Shown in pieces: positions 13,059 to 22,071 of a stretch of DNA of 36,832 nt (positions are counted from its first letter, which is position 1; every line of letters begins with the position of its first letter). Position numbers and translations under genes: made by a program. The DNA is taken from positions 1 through 36,832 of the forward strand of contig JAEEJK010000057.1 in assembly GCA_016281815.1 (NCBI GenBank), written 5' to 3'. This DNA comes from Prevotella sp. GTDB lineage: Bacteria; Bacteroidota; Bacteroidia; Bacteroidales; Bacteroidaceae. The notes beneath the pieces are model-generated. The model ran no database searches. It was not told where the DNA came from and worked only from the letters and a program-made list of their open reading frames with translations.

Positions 13059-14261
13059 ATGTCAAAGAAAAAAATTGTAGTGGCATTCTCCGGCGGTCTT
13101 GACACCTCATACACCGTCATGCGGCTTGCCAATGAAGGAAACGAAGTATATGCTGCCTGCGCCAACACCGGCGGATTCAGCGAGGAACAACTGAAAAAGA
13201 ATGAGGAAAATGCCTATCGGCTCGGCGCCAAGGCATACGTCACCCTTGACGTGATGCAGGAATATTATGAGAAATCGCTGAAATATATGATTTTCGGCAA
13301 TGTGCTCCGCAACAACTGCTACCCCATCTCCGTATCGTCGGAACGCATCTTCCAAGCACTCGCCATCGCCCGATACGCCCGCGAGATAGGCGCCGATGCC
13401 ATCGCACACGGTTCGACAGGTGCCGGCAACGACCAGATCCGTTTCGACATGACCTTCCTCGTGATGGCCCCGGGTGTGGAGATCATCACCCTCACCCGCG
13501 ACCAGAAACTCACCCGTCAGGAAGAGGTGGACTATCTCAACGAGCATGGATTCTTCGCCGATTTCACCAAACTGAAATATTCTTACAATGTGGGTATCTG
13601 GGGTACCAGCATCTGCGGAGGCGAACTGCTCGACCCCACGCAGGGCCTGCCTGAGGAGGCCTACCTGAAACATGTCACTGCCGAAGCGCAAAACGCCCTC
13701 CTGAAGATACAGTTCGAGAAAGGCGAAATCGTGGGTGTCAACGATGAGAAGTTCGACAATCCCGTGAAAGCCATCCAGAAGATAGAGGAGATCGGGGCAT
13801 CGTATGCCATCGGACGCGACTGCAACGTGGGCGACACCATCATCGGCATCAAGGGCCGCGTAGGTTTCGAGGCAGCAGCTCCCAAACTCATCATCGAGGC
13901 ACACCGCCTCCTGGAGAAGTCGACCCTGAGCAAGTGGCAGCAATACTGGAAAGACCAGGTGGCCAACTGGTATGGCATGTTCCTGCATGAGAGCCAGTAT
14001 CTGGAGCCTGTCATGCCCGACATCGAGGCCATGCTTACCAGCAGCCAGCGCCATGTGACCGGAACAGCCATCCTGCGTCTGCGCCCCTACGGATTCGACA
14101 CCGTCGGCATCGACTCACCCAACGACCTCACCCGCTCCAAACTCGGTGAGTATGGTGAGACTCAGACAGGATGGACCGCTGATGAGGCCAAGGGATTCAT
14201 CAAGGTCACCTCTACCCCACTCCGTGTCTACTATGGCATCCACGACAAGGAGGAAAGATAA
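13059..14261 (+). CDS. argG: Argininosuccinate synthase
   Basis: 400 residues from the ATG at 13059. The frame runs on upstream, but this start gives the standard N-terminus MSKKKIVVAFSGGLDTSYTV with the ATP-pyrophosphatase P-loop SGGLDTS (about 11-17). Other family motifs are DAIAHGSTGAGNDQIRFDM (citrulline and aspartate pocket), TREQK-like TRDQKLTRQEE, NVGIWGTSICGGELLDP and GRVGFEAAAPKLIIEAHRLLEKSTLSKWQ. It joins citrulline and aspartate using ATP, giving argininosuccinate in the cytoplasm. It follows the GNAT gene by 107 bp and the structured element. ArgH, the next enzyme, is not in the window. Confidence 0.96.
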   Translation: MSKKKIVVAFSGGLDTSYTVMRLANEGNEVYAACANTGGFSEEQLKKNEENAYRLGAKAYVTLDVMQEYYEKSLKYMIFGNVLRNNCYPISVSSERIFQALAIARYAREIGADAIAHGSTGAGNDQIRFDMTFLVMAPGVEIITLTRDQKLTRQEEVDYLNEHGFFADFTKLKYSYNVGIWGTSICGGELLDPTQGLPEEAYLKHVTAEAQNALLKIQFEKGEIVGVNDEKFDNPVKAIQKIEEIGASYAIGRDCNVGDTIIGIKGRVGFEAAAPKLIIEAHRLLEKSTLSKWQQYWKDQVANWYGMFLHESQYLEPVMPDIEAMLTSSQRHVTGTAILRLRPYGFDTVGIDSPNDLTRSKLGEYGETQTGWTADEAKGFIKVTSTPLRVYYGIHDKEER

Positions 14262-14337
14262 AAAATTGAAGATTGAAAATTGAAAATTGAAAATTGAAGA
14301 TTTTCCATTTCTCCGTAGGTTGCGTTTCCGACGCAAC
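14262..14337 (+). repeat. 7-bp tandem repeat and small hairpin between argG and the PspC-like gene
   Basis: A run of ATTGAAA/ATTGAAG units of 7-bp period occupies about 14266-14299. It is followed by the hairpin GTTGCGT (14319-14325) TTCCG ACGCAAC (14331-14337) and TTTAC. The hairpin could cause partial termination or processing within the operon; it lacks a long T-run. Confidence 0.6.
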
Positions 14338-14385
14338 TTTACAAAACAGTTTCATTCTCAACTCTCAAAACTCAAAACAAAATAT

Positions 14386-14568
14386 ATGCAAAAGAGATTT
14401 TATTTATCAGAGACCGACAAGAAGTTAGGCGGTGTATGCGGTGGACTGGCCGAGTATTTCGGCATTGACTCACTGATTGTCCGCATCGTTTTCGTCATCT
14501 TGTTCTTCGGCTACGGCTGCGGCCTGCTCGCCTATATCCTGCTGTGGCTTCTCGCCCCCAAACACTGA
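14386..14568 (+). CDS. Small PspC-domain membrane protein
   Basis: 60 residues from the ATG at 14386; the frame is open to 14287, but only this start gives the compact domain. The sequence MQKRFYLSETDKKLGGVCGGLAEYFGIDSLIVRIVFVILFFGYGCGLLAYILLWLLAPKH is a stand-alone PspC domain. It has the KKLGGVCGGLAEYFGIDSxxVR motif and then one or two membrane spans. PspC proteins sense or protect against envelope stress in Proteobacteria; short versions in Bacteroidetes have no settled role. It sits inside the arginine operon, ending 7 bp before argC, so it is almost certainly co-transcribed with no evident link to arginine. Confidence 0.9.
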   Translation: MQKRFYLSETDKKLGGVCGGLAEYFGIDSLIVRIVFVILFFGYGCGLLAYILLWLLAPKH

Positions 14569-14575
14569 TAGCCCC

Positions 14576-15544
14576 ATGATCAGAATAGGAATTCTCGGAG
14601 CAGCAGGATACACCGGTGGTGAACTCATCCGTCTGCTGCTCAACCATCCCGAGGCAGAGATCGTATTTGCCAACAGCGAGAGCAATGCTGGCAATCCCGT
14701 CGCCGATGTGCATGAGGGATTGTTGGGCGACACCGACCTCACCTTCACCGACCAGATGCCCTTCGACCAAGTCGACGTGGTGTTCTTCTGCTTCGGACAC
14801 GGCAAGAGTGCGGCTTTCCTTGCCCAACATACCATCCCCGACAATGTGAAAATCATCGACCTGGCACAGGATTTCCGCATCGCAGCGCCAGGAAATAACT
14901 TCGTATACGGTCTGCCCGAGATCAACCGTAGCCGCATCGCCACGGCACAGCATGTCGCCAACCCAGGGTGCTTCGCCACCTGCATACAGTTGGGACTGCT
15001 CCCCGCCGCCCAGATGGGACTGCTCAACGGCGACATCGCCGTCAACGCCATCACAGGCAGCACGGGAGCCGGACAGAAAGCCACCGCCACCACGCATTTC
15101 TCATGGCGCAACAACAACATGAGCATCTACAAACCCTTCCAACACCAGCATGTGCCAGAAATCCTCCAGAGCCTGCGTCAGGTCCAGGGACAGTTCGACG
15201 GCGCGGTGGACTTCATCCCCTACCGAGGCGACTTCGCCCGTGGCATCTTTGCCACAGAGGTGGTGAAAACCGAGGCTGCCATCGATGACATCGTGGATGC
15301 CTACAAGGCTTTCTATGCCGACGCGCCCTTCACCCACTACAGCGACAAGGCCATTGACCTCAAACAGGTGGTCAACACCAACAAGGCATTGGTGCATTGT
15401 GAGAAATACGGCAACAAACTGCTCATCACATCCTGCATCGACAACCTGCTCAAAGGGGCTGTCGGACAGGCTGTGGAAAACATGAACATCATGTTCGGCA
15501 TCGACGAGACGGCCGGACTCAGGCTGAAACCATCAGCATTTTAA
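14576..15544 (+). CDS. argC: N-acyl-gamma-glutamyl-phosphate reductase
   Basis: 322 residues from the ATG at 14576, giving MIRIGILGAAGYTGGELIRLL with the NAD(P)-binding GxxGYTG motif. The catalytic Cys132 is in ANPGCFATCIQLGLLP. The NAITGSTGAGQ motif and FIPYRGDFARGI are also kept. It reduces N-acylglutamyl phosphate to the semialdehyde with NADPH. In Bacteroidetes the acyl group is probably succinyl rather than acetyl, judging from the downstream ArgF'. This is the short form of ArgC without large insertions. The gene starts 7 bp after the PspC-like gene and ends 10 bp before argD, so translation is probably coupled. Its ArgB partner, which makes the substrate, is not in the window. Confidence 0.95.
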   Translation: MIRIGILGAAGYTGGELIRLLLNHPEAEIVFANSESNAGNPVADVHEGLLGDTDLTFTDQMPFDQVDVVFFCFGHGKSAAFLAQHTIPDNVKIIDLAQDFRIAAPGNNFVYGLPEINRSRIATAQHVANPGCFATCIQLGLLPAAQMGLLNGDIAVNAITGSTGAGQKATATTHFSWRNNNMSIYKPFQHQHVPEILQSLRQVQGQFDGAVDFIPYRGDFARGIFATEVVKTEAAIDDIVDAYKAFYADAPFTHYSDKAIDLKQVVNTNKALVHCEKYGNKLLITSCIDNLLKGAVGQAVENMNIMFGIDETAGLRLKPSAF

Positions 15545-15554
15545 AACAAGATTT

Positions 15555-16691
15555 ATGAAACTATACGACGTATATCCCCTTCTCAACGTCAACATCGTGA
15601 AGGGAAGAGGCTGTCAGGTATGGGACGAACAGGGACAGGAATACCTCGACCTGTATGGTGGCCATGCCGTTATCAGCATCGGCCATAGTCATCCCCACTA
15701 CACCGAGGCAATAAGCCGTCAGGTGAGTCAGTTGGGTTTCTACTCCAACTCCGTCATCAACACCTTGCAGCAACAGTTGGCTGCCAGGTTGGGAAAGGCC
15801 TGCGGCTATGATGACTATCAACTTTTTCTGGTGAACAGCGGTGCCGAGGCCAACGAGAACGCACTGAAACTTGCCTCGTTCCACACAGGGCGCACCCGTG
15901 TGCTCTCCGCACAGAAAGCCTTCCACGGACGCACCTCGCTTGCCGTGGAAGTGACGGACAACCCCAAGATCATCGCACCCATCAATGCCAATAACCACGT
16001 CACCTACCTGCCGCTCAACGATATCAGCGCCTGGGAGGCCGAACTGGCCAAGGGCGACGTGTGCGCCTGCATCCTGGAGTGCATCCAGGGTGTCGGTGGC
16101 ATCAGGATGGCGACGGCGGAGTTCGCAAGCCAACTCCTCGAGGCCTGCCACCGATACGGCACGGTGCTCATCTGCGACGAGATACAGTGCGGCTACGGAC
16201 GGAGCGGACGGTTCTTCGCCCATCAGTGGCTCGGCATACAACCCGACCTCATCACCGTAGCCAAGGGCATCGCCAACGGCTTCCCCATGTCGGCTCTGCT
16301 CATCTCACCCGAATTTACACCCGTCTACGGACAGTTGGGCACCACTTTCGGCGGCAACCATCTGGCATGTGCCGCTGCCCTCGCCGTACTCGACGTCATC
16401 GAACAGGAACATTTGGTGGAGAATGCCGAGAAAGTTGGCGACCACATCATCAGTGAACTGAAAAAACTGCAGGCCACACAACCCCATATCCTCGACGTAC
16501 GCGGAAGGGGACTGATGATCGGCATCCAACTCGACATGCCTTACAAAGAGGTGCGCCGCCGCATGGTGGAGGAGGAGCACTGCTTCGTGGGTTGTTCCGG
16601 CACCGACACATTGCGCCTGCTGCCGCCTCTCTGCCTCACCATCGATGAGGCCGACCAGTTTATTGAAAAACTTAAAACCGTGCTGTCATGA
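15555..16691 (+). CDS. argD: N-acylornithine aminotransferase
   Basis: 378 residues, class III PLP aminotransferase. Motifs: DLYGGHAVISIGHSHPHY near the start; VNSGAEANENALKLA (phosphate cup); FHGRTSLAVEVTD; ILECIQGVGGI; LICDEIQCGYGRSGRFFAHQ with the PLP-contacting Asp; TVAKGIANGFPMSALL with the Schiff-base Lys237; TTFGGNHLACAAALAVLD. It converts N-acylglutamate semialdehyde to N-acylornithine using glutamate. It follows argC by 10 bp and overlaps proC by 4 bp (ATGA), so the three are translated from one mRNA. Ornithine aminotransferase is the nearest alternative, but the operon context favours ArgD. Confidence 0.94.
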   Translation: MKLYDVYPLLNVNIVKGRGCQVWDEQGQEYLDLYGGHAVISIGHSHPHYTEAISRQVSQLGFYSNSVINTLQQQLAARLGKACGYDDYQLFLVNSGAEANENALKLASFHTGRTRVLSAQKAFHGRTSLAVEVTDNPKIIAPINANNHVTYLPLNDISAWEAELAKGDVCACILECIQGVGGIRMATAEFASQLLEACHRYGTVLICDEIQCGYGRSGRFFAHQWLGIQPDLITVAKGIANGFPMSALLISPEFTPVYGQLGTTFGGNHLACAAALAVLDVIEQEHLVENAEKVGDHIISELKKLQATQPHILDVRGRGLMIGIQLDMPYKEVRRRMVEEEHCFVGCSGTDTLRLLPPLCLTIDEADQFIEKLKTVLS

Positions 16692-17479
16692 AAATAGCCA
16701 TCATCGGAGCAGGTGCCATGGGCGGTGCCTTGGCAGAAGGACTGCTCAAGAGTGGGGCGGCAGAGCCGTCCGAACTCACCATCGCCGACCCCTGTGAAGC
16801 CGCTCTCAAGCGATTTGAAAACAGTGGTGCAAGCCTTACCACCGACAACACCGCCGCCGTGGCCAACGCCGACACCTTGTTCATCGTTGTCAAACCATGG
16901 CTGGTGGAACAAGTCATCAAAGGCATCCTGCCAGACATCAGCGGCAAGCGGCTCACCATCGTTGTCATCGCCGCCGGCGTGCCCTCAGCAAGCATCAGCC
17001 ACTGGCTTTCGACAGACAGCAACCCCGACTTCACCCTCTTCCTCGCCATTCCCAACACCGCCATCGCCGTGATGCAGTCGATGACCTTCCTCGTGCCTGC
17101 CATCGCTGGCGACACTCAGACAAAGGCCATGAAAGACCTCTTCGAAAAAGTGGGCGAATGTATCGTCACAGAGGAGCGTCTGCTGGCAGCCGGCACCACC
17201 CTTGCCTCCTGCGGCATCGCCTATGCCATGCGCTATATACGCGCCGCCACAGAGGGTGGTGTGGAGATTGGTTTCAAGGCCCATGATGCCCAGCAGATCG
17301 TGCAGCAGACGGTGAAGGGAGCCGTTGCACTCCTGCAGGCCACCGGCAACCATCCCGAGGCAGAGATAGACAAGGTGACCACCCCTGGCGGTGTCACCAT
17401 CAAAGGACTCAACGAGATGGAGCACGCCGGATTCACTTCCGCCGTCATCCGGGGTCTGAAAGCCGGCATGAAATCATAA
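16688..17479 (+). CDS. proC: Pyrroline-5-carboxylate reductase
   Basis: 263 residues. The N-terminal Rossmann domain starts MKIAIIGAGAMGGALAEGLL (GxGxMGxA). The C-terminal helical dimerisation domain has TSCGIAYAMRYIRAATEGGVEIGF and the ProC signature TTPGGVTIKGLNEMEHAGFTSAVIRGLKA. It reduces pyrroline-5-carboxylate to proline with NAD(P)H. The start codon overlaps the argD stop. The gene links the arginine genes to proB and proA further downstream, where the same glutamate-semialdehyde chemistry is used without acyl protection. Confidence 0.95.
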   Translation: MKIAIIGAGAMGGALAEGLLKSGAAEPSELTIADPCEAALKRFENSGASLTTDNTAAVANADTLFIVVKPWLVEQVIKGILPDISGKRLTIVVIAAGVPSASISHWLSTDSNPDFTLFLAIPNTAIAVMQSMTFLVPAIAGDTQTKAMKDLFEKVGECIVTEERLLAAGTTLASCGIAYAMRYIRAATEGGVEIGFKAHDAQQIVQQTVKGAVALLQATGNHPEAEIDKVTTPGGVTIKGLNEMEHAGFTSAVIRGLKAGMKS

Positions 17480-17502
17480 CAAACACCCAAAATACCCACT
17501 AT

Positions 17503-18057
17503 ATGGAAGAACAGATCAAACAGATAGGCGAGCGCCTGCGCGGACTGCGCGACGTGCTCGACATCACCACCGACGAGATGGCTGCCATCTGCGGCATCTC
17601 CGTGGCTCACTACGAACAGATGGAGAGCGGCGAGAGCGAACTCTCCGTGGCCAACCTGCAGAAAATCGCCAAGCACTACGGCGTGTCGCTCGATGTGCTC
17701 ATGTTCGGCGAGGAACCCAAGATGAGTTCCTATTTTCTCACCCGCAAGGGGCACGGAATGAGCGTAGAGCGCCGTAGCGCATACAACTATGAGAGCCTCG
17801 CCAGCGGATTCCGCGGCAGAAAGGCCGACCCGTTTATCGTGACCGTGGAGCCCAAGCCCGCCGACACTCCCAAGGAAATGAACTCACACAGCGGCCAGGA
17901 ATTCAACATGGTGCTCGAAGGCACCATGGAACTCACCATCGGCAGCAAAGTGCTCACCCTCAACGAGGGCGACTCCATTTACTTTGATGCCACACAGCCC
18001 CATGGCATGCGCACACTCAATGACCATCCCGTGAGATTTCTGGCCATTATTTTCTAA
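17503..18057 (+). CDS. XRE-family regulator with C-terminal cupin domain
   Basis: 184 residues. An XRE helix-turn-helix lies at about 5-62 (IGERLRGLRDVLDITTDEMAAICGISVAHYEQMESGESELSVANLQKIAKHYGVSLDVLMFG). A linker and a small cupin beta-barrel follow (about 110-184; HSGQEFNMVLEGTMELTIGSKVLTLNEGDSIYFDATQPHGMRTLND). The cupin presumably senses a small ligand. It lies 23 bp after proC and 93 bp before an acyl-CoA ligase; Bacteroidales often pair such a regulator with an adjacent AMP-forming ligase. It may respond to a carboxylate or CoA thioester and control that ligase. The pairing is established by position only, and the ligand is unknown. Confidence 0.93.
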   Translation: MEEQIKQIGERLRGLRDVLDITTDEMAAICGISVAHYEQMESGESELSVANLQKIAKHYGVSLDVLMFGEEPKMSSYFLTRKGHGMSVERRSAYNYESLASGFRGRKADPFIVTVEPKPADTPKEMNSHSGQEFNMVLEGTMELTIGSKVLTLNEGDSIYFDATQPHGMRTLNDHPVRFLAIIF

Positions 18058-18091
18058 AGCCCTAAAACAAAACTCCAGATGCTCAAGAAAA

Positions 18092-18127
18092 TCTAGAAAA
18101 TCTAGATACTCTAGAATATCTAGAAAA
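18092..18127 (+). repeat. Four TCTAGA units at exact 9-bp period
   Basis: TCTAGA starts at 18092, 18101, 18110 and 18119, with A/T-rich 3-nt spacers. It lies in the spacer between the XRE-cupin gene and the acyl-CoA ligase gene. Each unit is a palindrome. The role is unknown. Confidence 0.85.
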
Positions 18128-18150
18128 AAACAAAAAAGAAAAAATACAAG

Positions 18151-19821
18151 ATGGTAGAAAGATTCCTCTCGCAGACCTCCTTCACTTCAGTGGAAGACTT
18201 CAAGGAACACCTGCATTTCAACATCAAGGAGAACTTCAATTTTGCCTATGATGTCGTCGATGCATGGGCAGAAGAACAGCCCGACAAACTCGCACTGCTC
18301 TGGACCAACGACGAGGGAGCCGAAATAAAACTCTCCTTCAGCGACATCAAGCAGCGGAGCGACCAGGCAGCAGCCTATCTTCAGTCATTAGGCATCGGAC
18401 ATGGCGACATGGTGATGCTCATCCTGAAACGCCGCCTGGAGTGGTGGATCACCATGCTTGCCCTCTGCAAGATAGGTGCCGTGGCCATCCCCGCCACCCA
18501 CATGCTGACCAAAAAAGACATCATTTACCGCAACAACCGCGCCTCGGTGAAAGCCATCATCTGCGTGGGCGAGGAGTATGTCATCAGTCAGATACAGGCC
18601 GCCATGCCCGACAGTCCCACGGTCGATGTGCTTGTCAGCGTGGGACCGATAGTTGGAGAAGGCTTCCATGACTGGAATGCTGAAATCGGCAACGCACCCG
18701 CCTTTGTGCGGCCCAAGCACGTCAACACCAACGACGACACCATGCTGATGTATTTCACCAGCGGCACGAGCGGCGAACCCAAGATGGTGGCACACGACCA
18801 CCTCTATGCCCTCGGACATCTTACCACCGGCGTCTTCTGGCACAACCTGTCGGAGGACAGCATACACCTCACCGTGGCCGACACGGGTTGGGGAAAGGCC
18901 GTGTGGGGCAAGTTCTATGGACAATGGTTTGCTGGCGCCACCGTCTTTGTCTACGACCACGAGAAATTCTCCGCCGACAGCATGCTGCGCCAGATGGAGA
19001 AACACCGCGTCACCTCGTTCTGCGCACCTCCCACCGTCTACCGCTTCCTCATCCGCGAAGACTTCTCGCAATACGACCTCAGTGCGCTGCGCTACTGCTG
19101 CACCGCCGGAGAGGCGCTCAATGCGGCCGTCTATGACAAATTCCGCCAACTGACCGGCATCAAACTGATGGAGGGCTTCGGACAGACCGAGACCACCATG
19201 ACCCTCGGCACCATGCCATGGATGGAACCCAAACCCGGAAGCATGGGCATGCCCAATCCCCAGTACGACATCCAACTCATCAAGGCCGACGGCACACCCT
19301 GCGAGGAAGGCGAGAAAGGCGAGATCGTGGTGCGTGTGGGCGACCGCAAACCCATCGGACTGTTCAAGGAATACTATCGCGACGAGGAACTCACCCGCGA
19401 GGCTTGGCACGACGGCCTCTACCACACCGGCGACATGGCATGGCGTGATGAGGACGGCTACTACTGGTTTGAGGGGCGCATCGACGATGTCATCAAGTCG
19501 AGCGGCTACCGCATCGGACCGTTTGAGGTGGAGAGTGCGCTGATGACCCATCCCGCCGTGGTGGAATGTGCCATCACTGGTGTGCCCGACGACATCCGCG
19601 GCATGGTGGTGAAGGCCACCGTGGTGCTCGGCAAGGAATGGAAAGACAAGGCTGGTGACGCACTGGTAAAGGAACTCCAGAACCATGTGAAGCGGGTGAC
19701 GGCTCCCTACAAATATCCCCGCATCATCGAGTTCGTGGATGAACTCCCGAAGACCATCAGCGGCAAGATCCGCCGTGTGGAAATCAGGGACAAGGACAAA
19801 GCACAACAGACAAATTCATGA
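18151..19821 (+). CDS. AMP-forming acyl-CoA (acetyl-CoA-like) synthetase
   Basis: 556 residues, ANL superfamily. AMP-binding P-loop YFTSGTSGEPKMVAHDH at about 201-217; TVADTGWGKAVWGKFYGQW; CTAGEALN; GFGQTETTMTLGT; YHTGDMAWRDEDGYYWFEGRIDDVIKSSGYRIGPFEVES; and the catalytic Lys539 in PKTISGKIRRVEIR. It activates a carboxylate to an acyl-AMP and then an acyl-CoA. The pattern resembles medium-chain or branched-chain acyl-CoA synthetases more than classical acetyl-CoA synthetase (length about 650). It follows the XRE-cupin gene and overlaps proB by 4 bp, so it is co-translated with proline genes, which is odd for this activity. The substrate cannot be named from sequence. Confidence 0.9.
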   Translation: MVERFLSQTSFTSVEDFKEHLHFNIKENFNFAYDVVDAWAEEQPDKLALLWTNDEGAEIKLSFSDIKQRSDQAAAYLQSLGIGHGDMVMLILKRRLEWWITMLALCKIGAVAIPATHMLTKKDIIYRNNRASVKAIICVGEEYVISQIQAAMPDSPTVDVLVSVGPIVGEGFHDWNAEIGNAPAFVRPKHVNTNDDTMLMYFTSGTSGEPKMVAHDHLYALGHLTTGVFWHNLSEDSIHLTVADTGWGKAVWGKFYGQWFAGATVFVYDHEKFSADSMLRQMEKHRVTSFCAPPTVYRFLIREDFSQYDLSALRYCCTAGEALNAAVYDKFRQLTGIKLMEGFGQTETTMTLGTMPWMEPKPGSMGMPNPQYDIQLIKADGTPCEEGEKGEIVVRVGDRKPIGLFKEYYRDEELTREAWHDGLYHTGDMAWRDEDGYYWFEGRIDDVIKSSGYRIGPFEVESALMTHPAVVECAITGVPDDIRGMVVKATVVLGKEWKDKAGDALVKELQNHVKRVTAPYKYPRIIEFVDELPKTISGKIRRVEIRDKDKAQQTNS

Positions 19822-20585
19822 AACACAGGATAGTCGTCAAAGTAGGCTCCAACGTGCTCACACGCACCGACGGAAAACTCGACGTGACCCGCATGTCCGC
19901 CCTCGTCGACCAGATTGCCATGCTCAGAAAACAAGGATATGAGGTGATTTTGGTGTCATCGGGTGCCATGGCCTCCGGGCGCGGCGAACTCAAGGTGAGC
20001 CATAGCCTCGACTCCGTGGAGCAACGGCAGTTGTTCTCCGCTGTGGGACAAGTGAAACTCATCGGCCTCTACTACGATCTGTTCAGGGAATTCGGCATCC
20101 ACGTGGGACAGGTGCTCACGATGAAGGAGAACTTCCAACCCGGTGAGCAATACCGCAACCAGCGCGCCTGCATGACTGTGATGCTGGAGAACGACGTTTT
20201 GCCCATCGTCAACGAGAACGACACGGTGAGCGTCACCGAACTGATGTTCACCGACAACGATGAGTTGTCGGGACTGATCGCCCAGATGATGAATGCCGAC
20301 ACACTGGTGCTGCTCTCCAACATCGATGGTATCTTCACCACGCATCCCGACGACCCCGCCGCCGAACTCATCCGAGAGGTGGCTCCCGGCCGTGACCTCA
20401 GTGAGTATATCCAGCCAGAGAAAAGCGCCTTCGGGCGTGGCGGCATGCACTCCAAATACACCACCGCCCGGAAAGTGTCGCAGAGCGGCATCCGCGTCAT
20501 CATCGCCAACGGCGAGCGCGAAAACATCCTCACCGACCTCTTCGAGCGCCCCGCCGACACCCCCCATACAGAGTTCAAAAACTAG
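19818..20585 (+). CDS. proB: Glutamate 5-kinase (short form without PUA domain)
   Basis: 255 residues, amino-acid kinase fold. MKHRIVVKVGSNVLTRTDGKLD opens the phosphate-binding region, then VILVSSGAMASGRGEL, PIVNENDTVSVTELMFTDNDELSGLIAQMMNADTLVLLSNIDGIFT (the YTADP-type segment is IFTTHPDDPAAEL) and FGRGGMHSKYTTARKVSQSGIRVIIANG. It phosphorylates glutamate as the first step of proline synthesis. Enterobacterial ProB is about 367 residues because of a C-terminal PUA domain, which is absent here. The start overlaps the ligase stop (ATGA). The stop codon TAG lies in the first CTAG of the downstream repeat array. Confidence 0.94.
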   Translation: MKHRIVVKVGSNVLTRTDGKLDVTRMSALVDQIAMLRKQGYEVILVSSGAMASGRGELKVSHSLDSVEQRQLFSAVGQVKLIGLYYDLFREFGIHVGQVLTMKENFQPGEQYRNQRACMTVMLENDVLPIVNENDTVSVTELMFTDNDELSGLIAQMMNADTLVLLSNIDGIFTTHPDDPAAELIREVAPGRDLSEYIQPEKSAFGRGGMHSKYTTARKVSQSGIRVIIANGERENILTDLFERPADTPHTEFKN

Positions 20586-20692
20586 GATGACTAGAAACCC
20601 TAGGAAGCCCTAGGAAAACCTAGGAAATCCTAGGAAGCCCTAGAAAACCCTAGAAAACCCTAGAATATCCTAGAAATACCTAGTATCCCTAG
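20582..20692 (+). repeat. Twelve CTAG units at 9-10 bp period between proB and proA
   Basis: CTAG starts at 20582, 20591, 20600, then every 10 bp to 20680, and at 20689. The typical unit is CCTAGGAAGC early and CCTAGAAAAC later. The first unit includes the proB stop codon. There is no gene in this 127-bp spacer. The period is close to one DNA helical turn. Function is unknown. Confidence 0.88.
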
Positions 20693-20712
20693 ATCCTCTA
20701 AAAAAAAATATC

Positions 20713-21960
20713 ATGCTACAGACCCCCCTTTTTGAGCAGGCGAAAGCCGCAAGCCGCGAGTTGCTGCTTCTCAGCGACCAGCGCAAGAATGATATCCTAA
20801 GAGCAGTGGCAGACGCCATTGCCGACAACAGTGCCATGCTTCTGGAAGCCAATGCCCGCGACCTGGCACGGATGGACCGCAGCAACCCCCTCTATGACCG
20901 TCTGCTGCTCGATGAGAAACGTCTCGCAGGTATCGCCAGCGACATGCGCCACGTCGCAGAACTCCCTACCCCGCTGGGCGAGGTCCTCATCGACAAGACA
21001 CTCGACAACGGACTGCACCTGCGCCGTGTGAGCGTGCCCTTCGGAGTGATCGGCATCATCTATGAGGCTCGCCCCAATGTGAGTTTCGATGTCTTCTCAC
21101 TCTGTTTCAAGAGCGGCAATGCCTGCGTTCTCAAAGGCGGACGCGACGCCGATGACTCCAACCGCGCCATCGTCGGTATGATACAGGACATCCTCGCCAA
21201 AGAAGGTGTCAACCCCGCCGTTGTACAACTGCTGCCGGCCACTCATGAGGCGACAGGCGAGATGCTCAATGCCGTGGGCTACATCGACCTCTGCATCCCC
21301 CGTGGCGGCAAGCGCCTCATCGAGTTCGTGCGCGACAATGCCCGTGTCCCGGTCATCGAGACGGGCGCCGGTGTGGTAAACACCTACTTTGACAAGGAGG
21401 GAGACCTCACCATCGGCCAGCGCTGCGTCAACAACGCGAAGACCCGCCGTGTGAGCGTGTGCAACGCCCTCGACTGCCTCATCATCCATGAGGAACGGCT
21501 CAACGACCTTGCCGAACTTTGCGCCCCGCTCAGCAACAGCCATGTCGTGATATATGCCGACGAGCAGGCCTATCAGGCACTCGACGGACAGTACCCCGCC
21601 GACTTGCTCCGTCCTGCCACCGACGATAGTTTCGGCACTGAGTTCATGGACTATATCATGGCCATCCGCACCGTGCCTACGGCAGAGGAAGCCATCCGTC
21701 ACATCAGCCAGTATGGCAGCGGCCACAGCGAGAGCATCATCACTGAGAACACCGACACCGCCGCCATGTTCGAGGCTCAGGTGGATGCAGCCTGCGTCTA
21801 CGTCAACGCGCCTACCAGTTTCACCGACGGCGCACAGTTCGGTCTCGGAGCAGAAATCGGCATCAGCACCCAGAAACTCGGTCCCAGAGGACCGATGGGA
21901 CTTGCCGAGATCACCACCTATAAATGGCTCATCGAAGGACGAGGACAGGTAAGGCCCTGA
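20713..21960 (+). CDS. proA: Gamma-glutamyl phosphate reductase
   Basis: 415 residues, aldehyde-dehydrogenase fold. Family motifs: [76 protein letters not shown]; the region around the catalytic Cys in [15 protein letters not shown]; and [63 protein letters not shown]. It reduces glutamyl-5-phosphate to glutamate semialdehyde, which cyclises to the ProC substrate. Length fits the family (about 415-420). It lies 127 bp after proB across the CTAG array. Confidence 0.96.
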   Translation: MLQTPLFEQAKAASRELLLLSDQRKNDILRAVADAIADNSAMLLEANARDLARMDRSNPLYDRLLLDEKRLAGIASDMRHVAELPTPLGEVLIDKTLDNGLHLRRVSVPFGVIGIIYEARPNVSFDVFSLCFKSGNACVLKGGRDADDSNRAIVGMIQDILAKEGVNPAVVQLLPATHEATGEMLNAVGYIDLCIPRGGKRLIEFVRDNARVPVIETGAGVVNTYFDKEGDLTIGQRCVNNAKTRRVSVCNALDCLIIHEERLNDLAELCAPLSNSHVVIYADEQAYQALDGQYPADLLRPATDDSFGTEFMDYIMAIRTVPTAEEAIRHISQYGSGHSESIITENTDTAAMFEAQVDAACVYVNAPTSFTDGAQFGLGAEIGISTQKLGPRGPMGLAEITTYKWLIEGRGQVRP

Positions 21961-22036
21961 TGGAACTATTTGGGGTTATTCCTGCCGTTTTTATGTTAAA
22001 AATGATTCTCGATGCCATCAATTCGGGGAAAAAAGG

Positions 22037-22044
22037 TATTTTTG
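22037..22044 (+). promoter_or_regulatory. -7 box upstream of argF'
   Basis: TATTTTTG, 28 bp before the ATG, in an A/T-rich spacer after proA. No convincing TTTG at 19-21 bp was found. It suggests that argF' is transcribed separately, at least in part. Confidence 0.55.
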
Positions 22045-22071
22045 TATTTTACATAACACCCTCAGTTAAGA

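Noticed and set aside
20582..20692. CTAG array as a row of restriction-modification or recombinase sites
   Set aside because: No recombinase or methyltransferase gene is in the window; only the periodicity can be supported.
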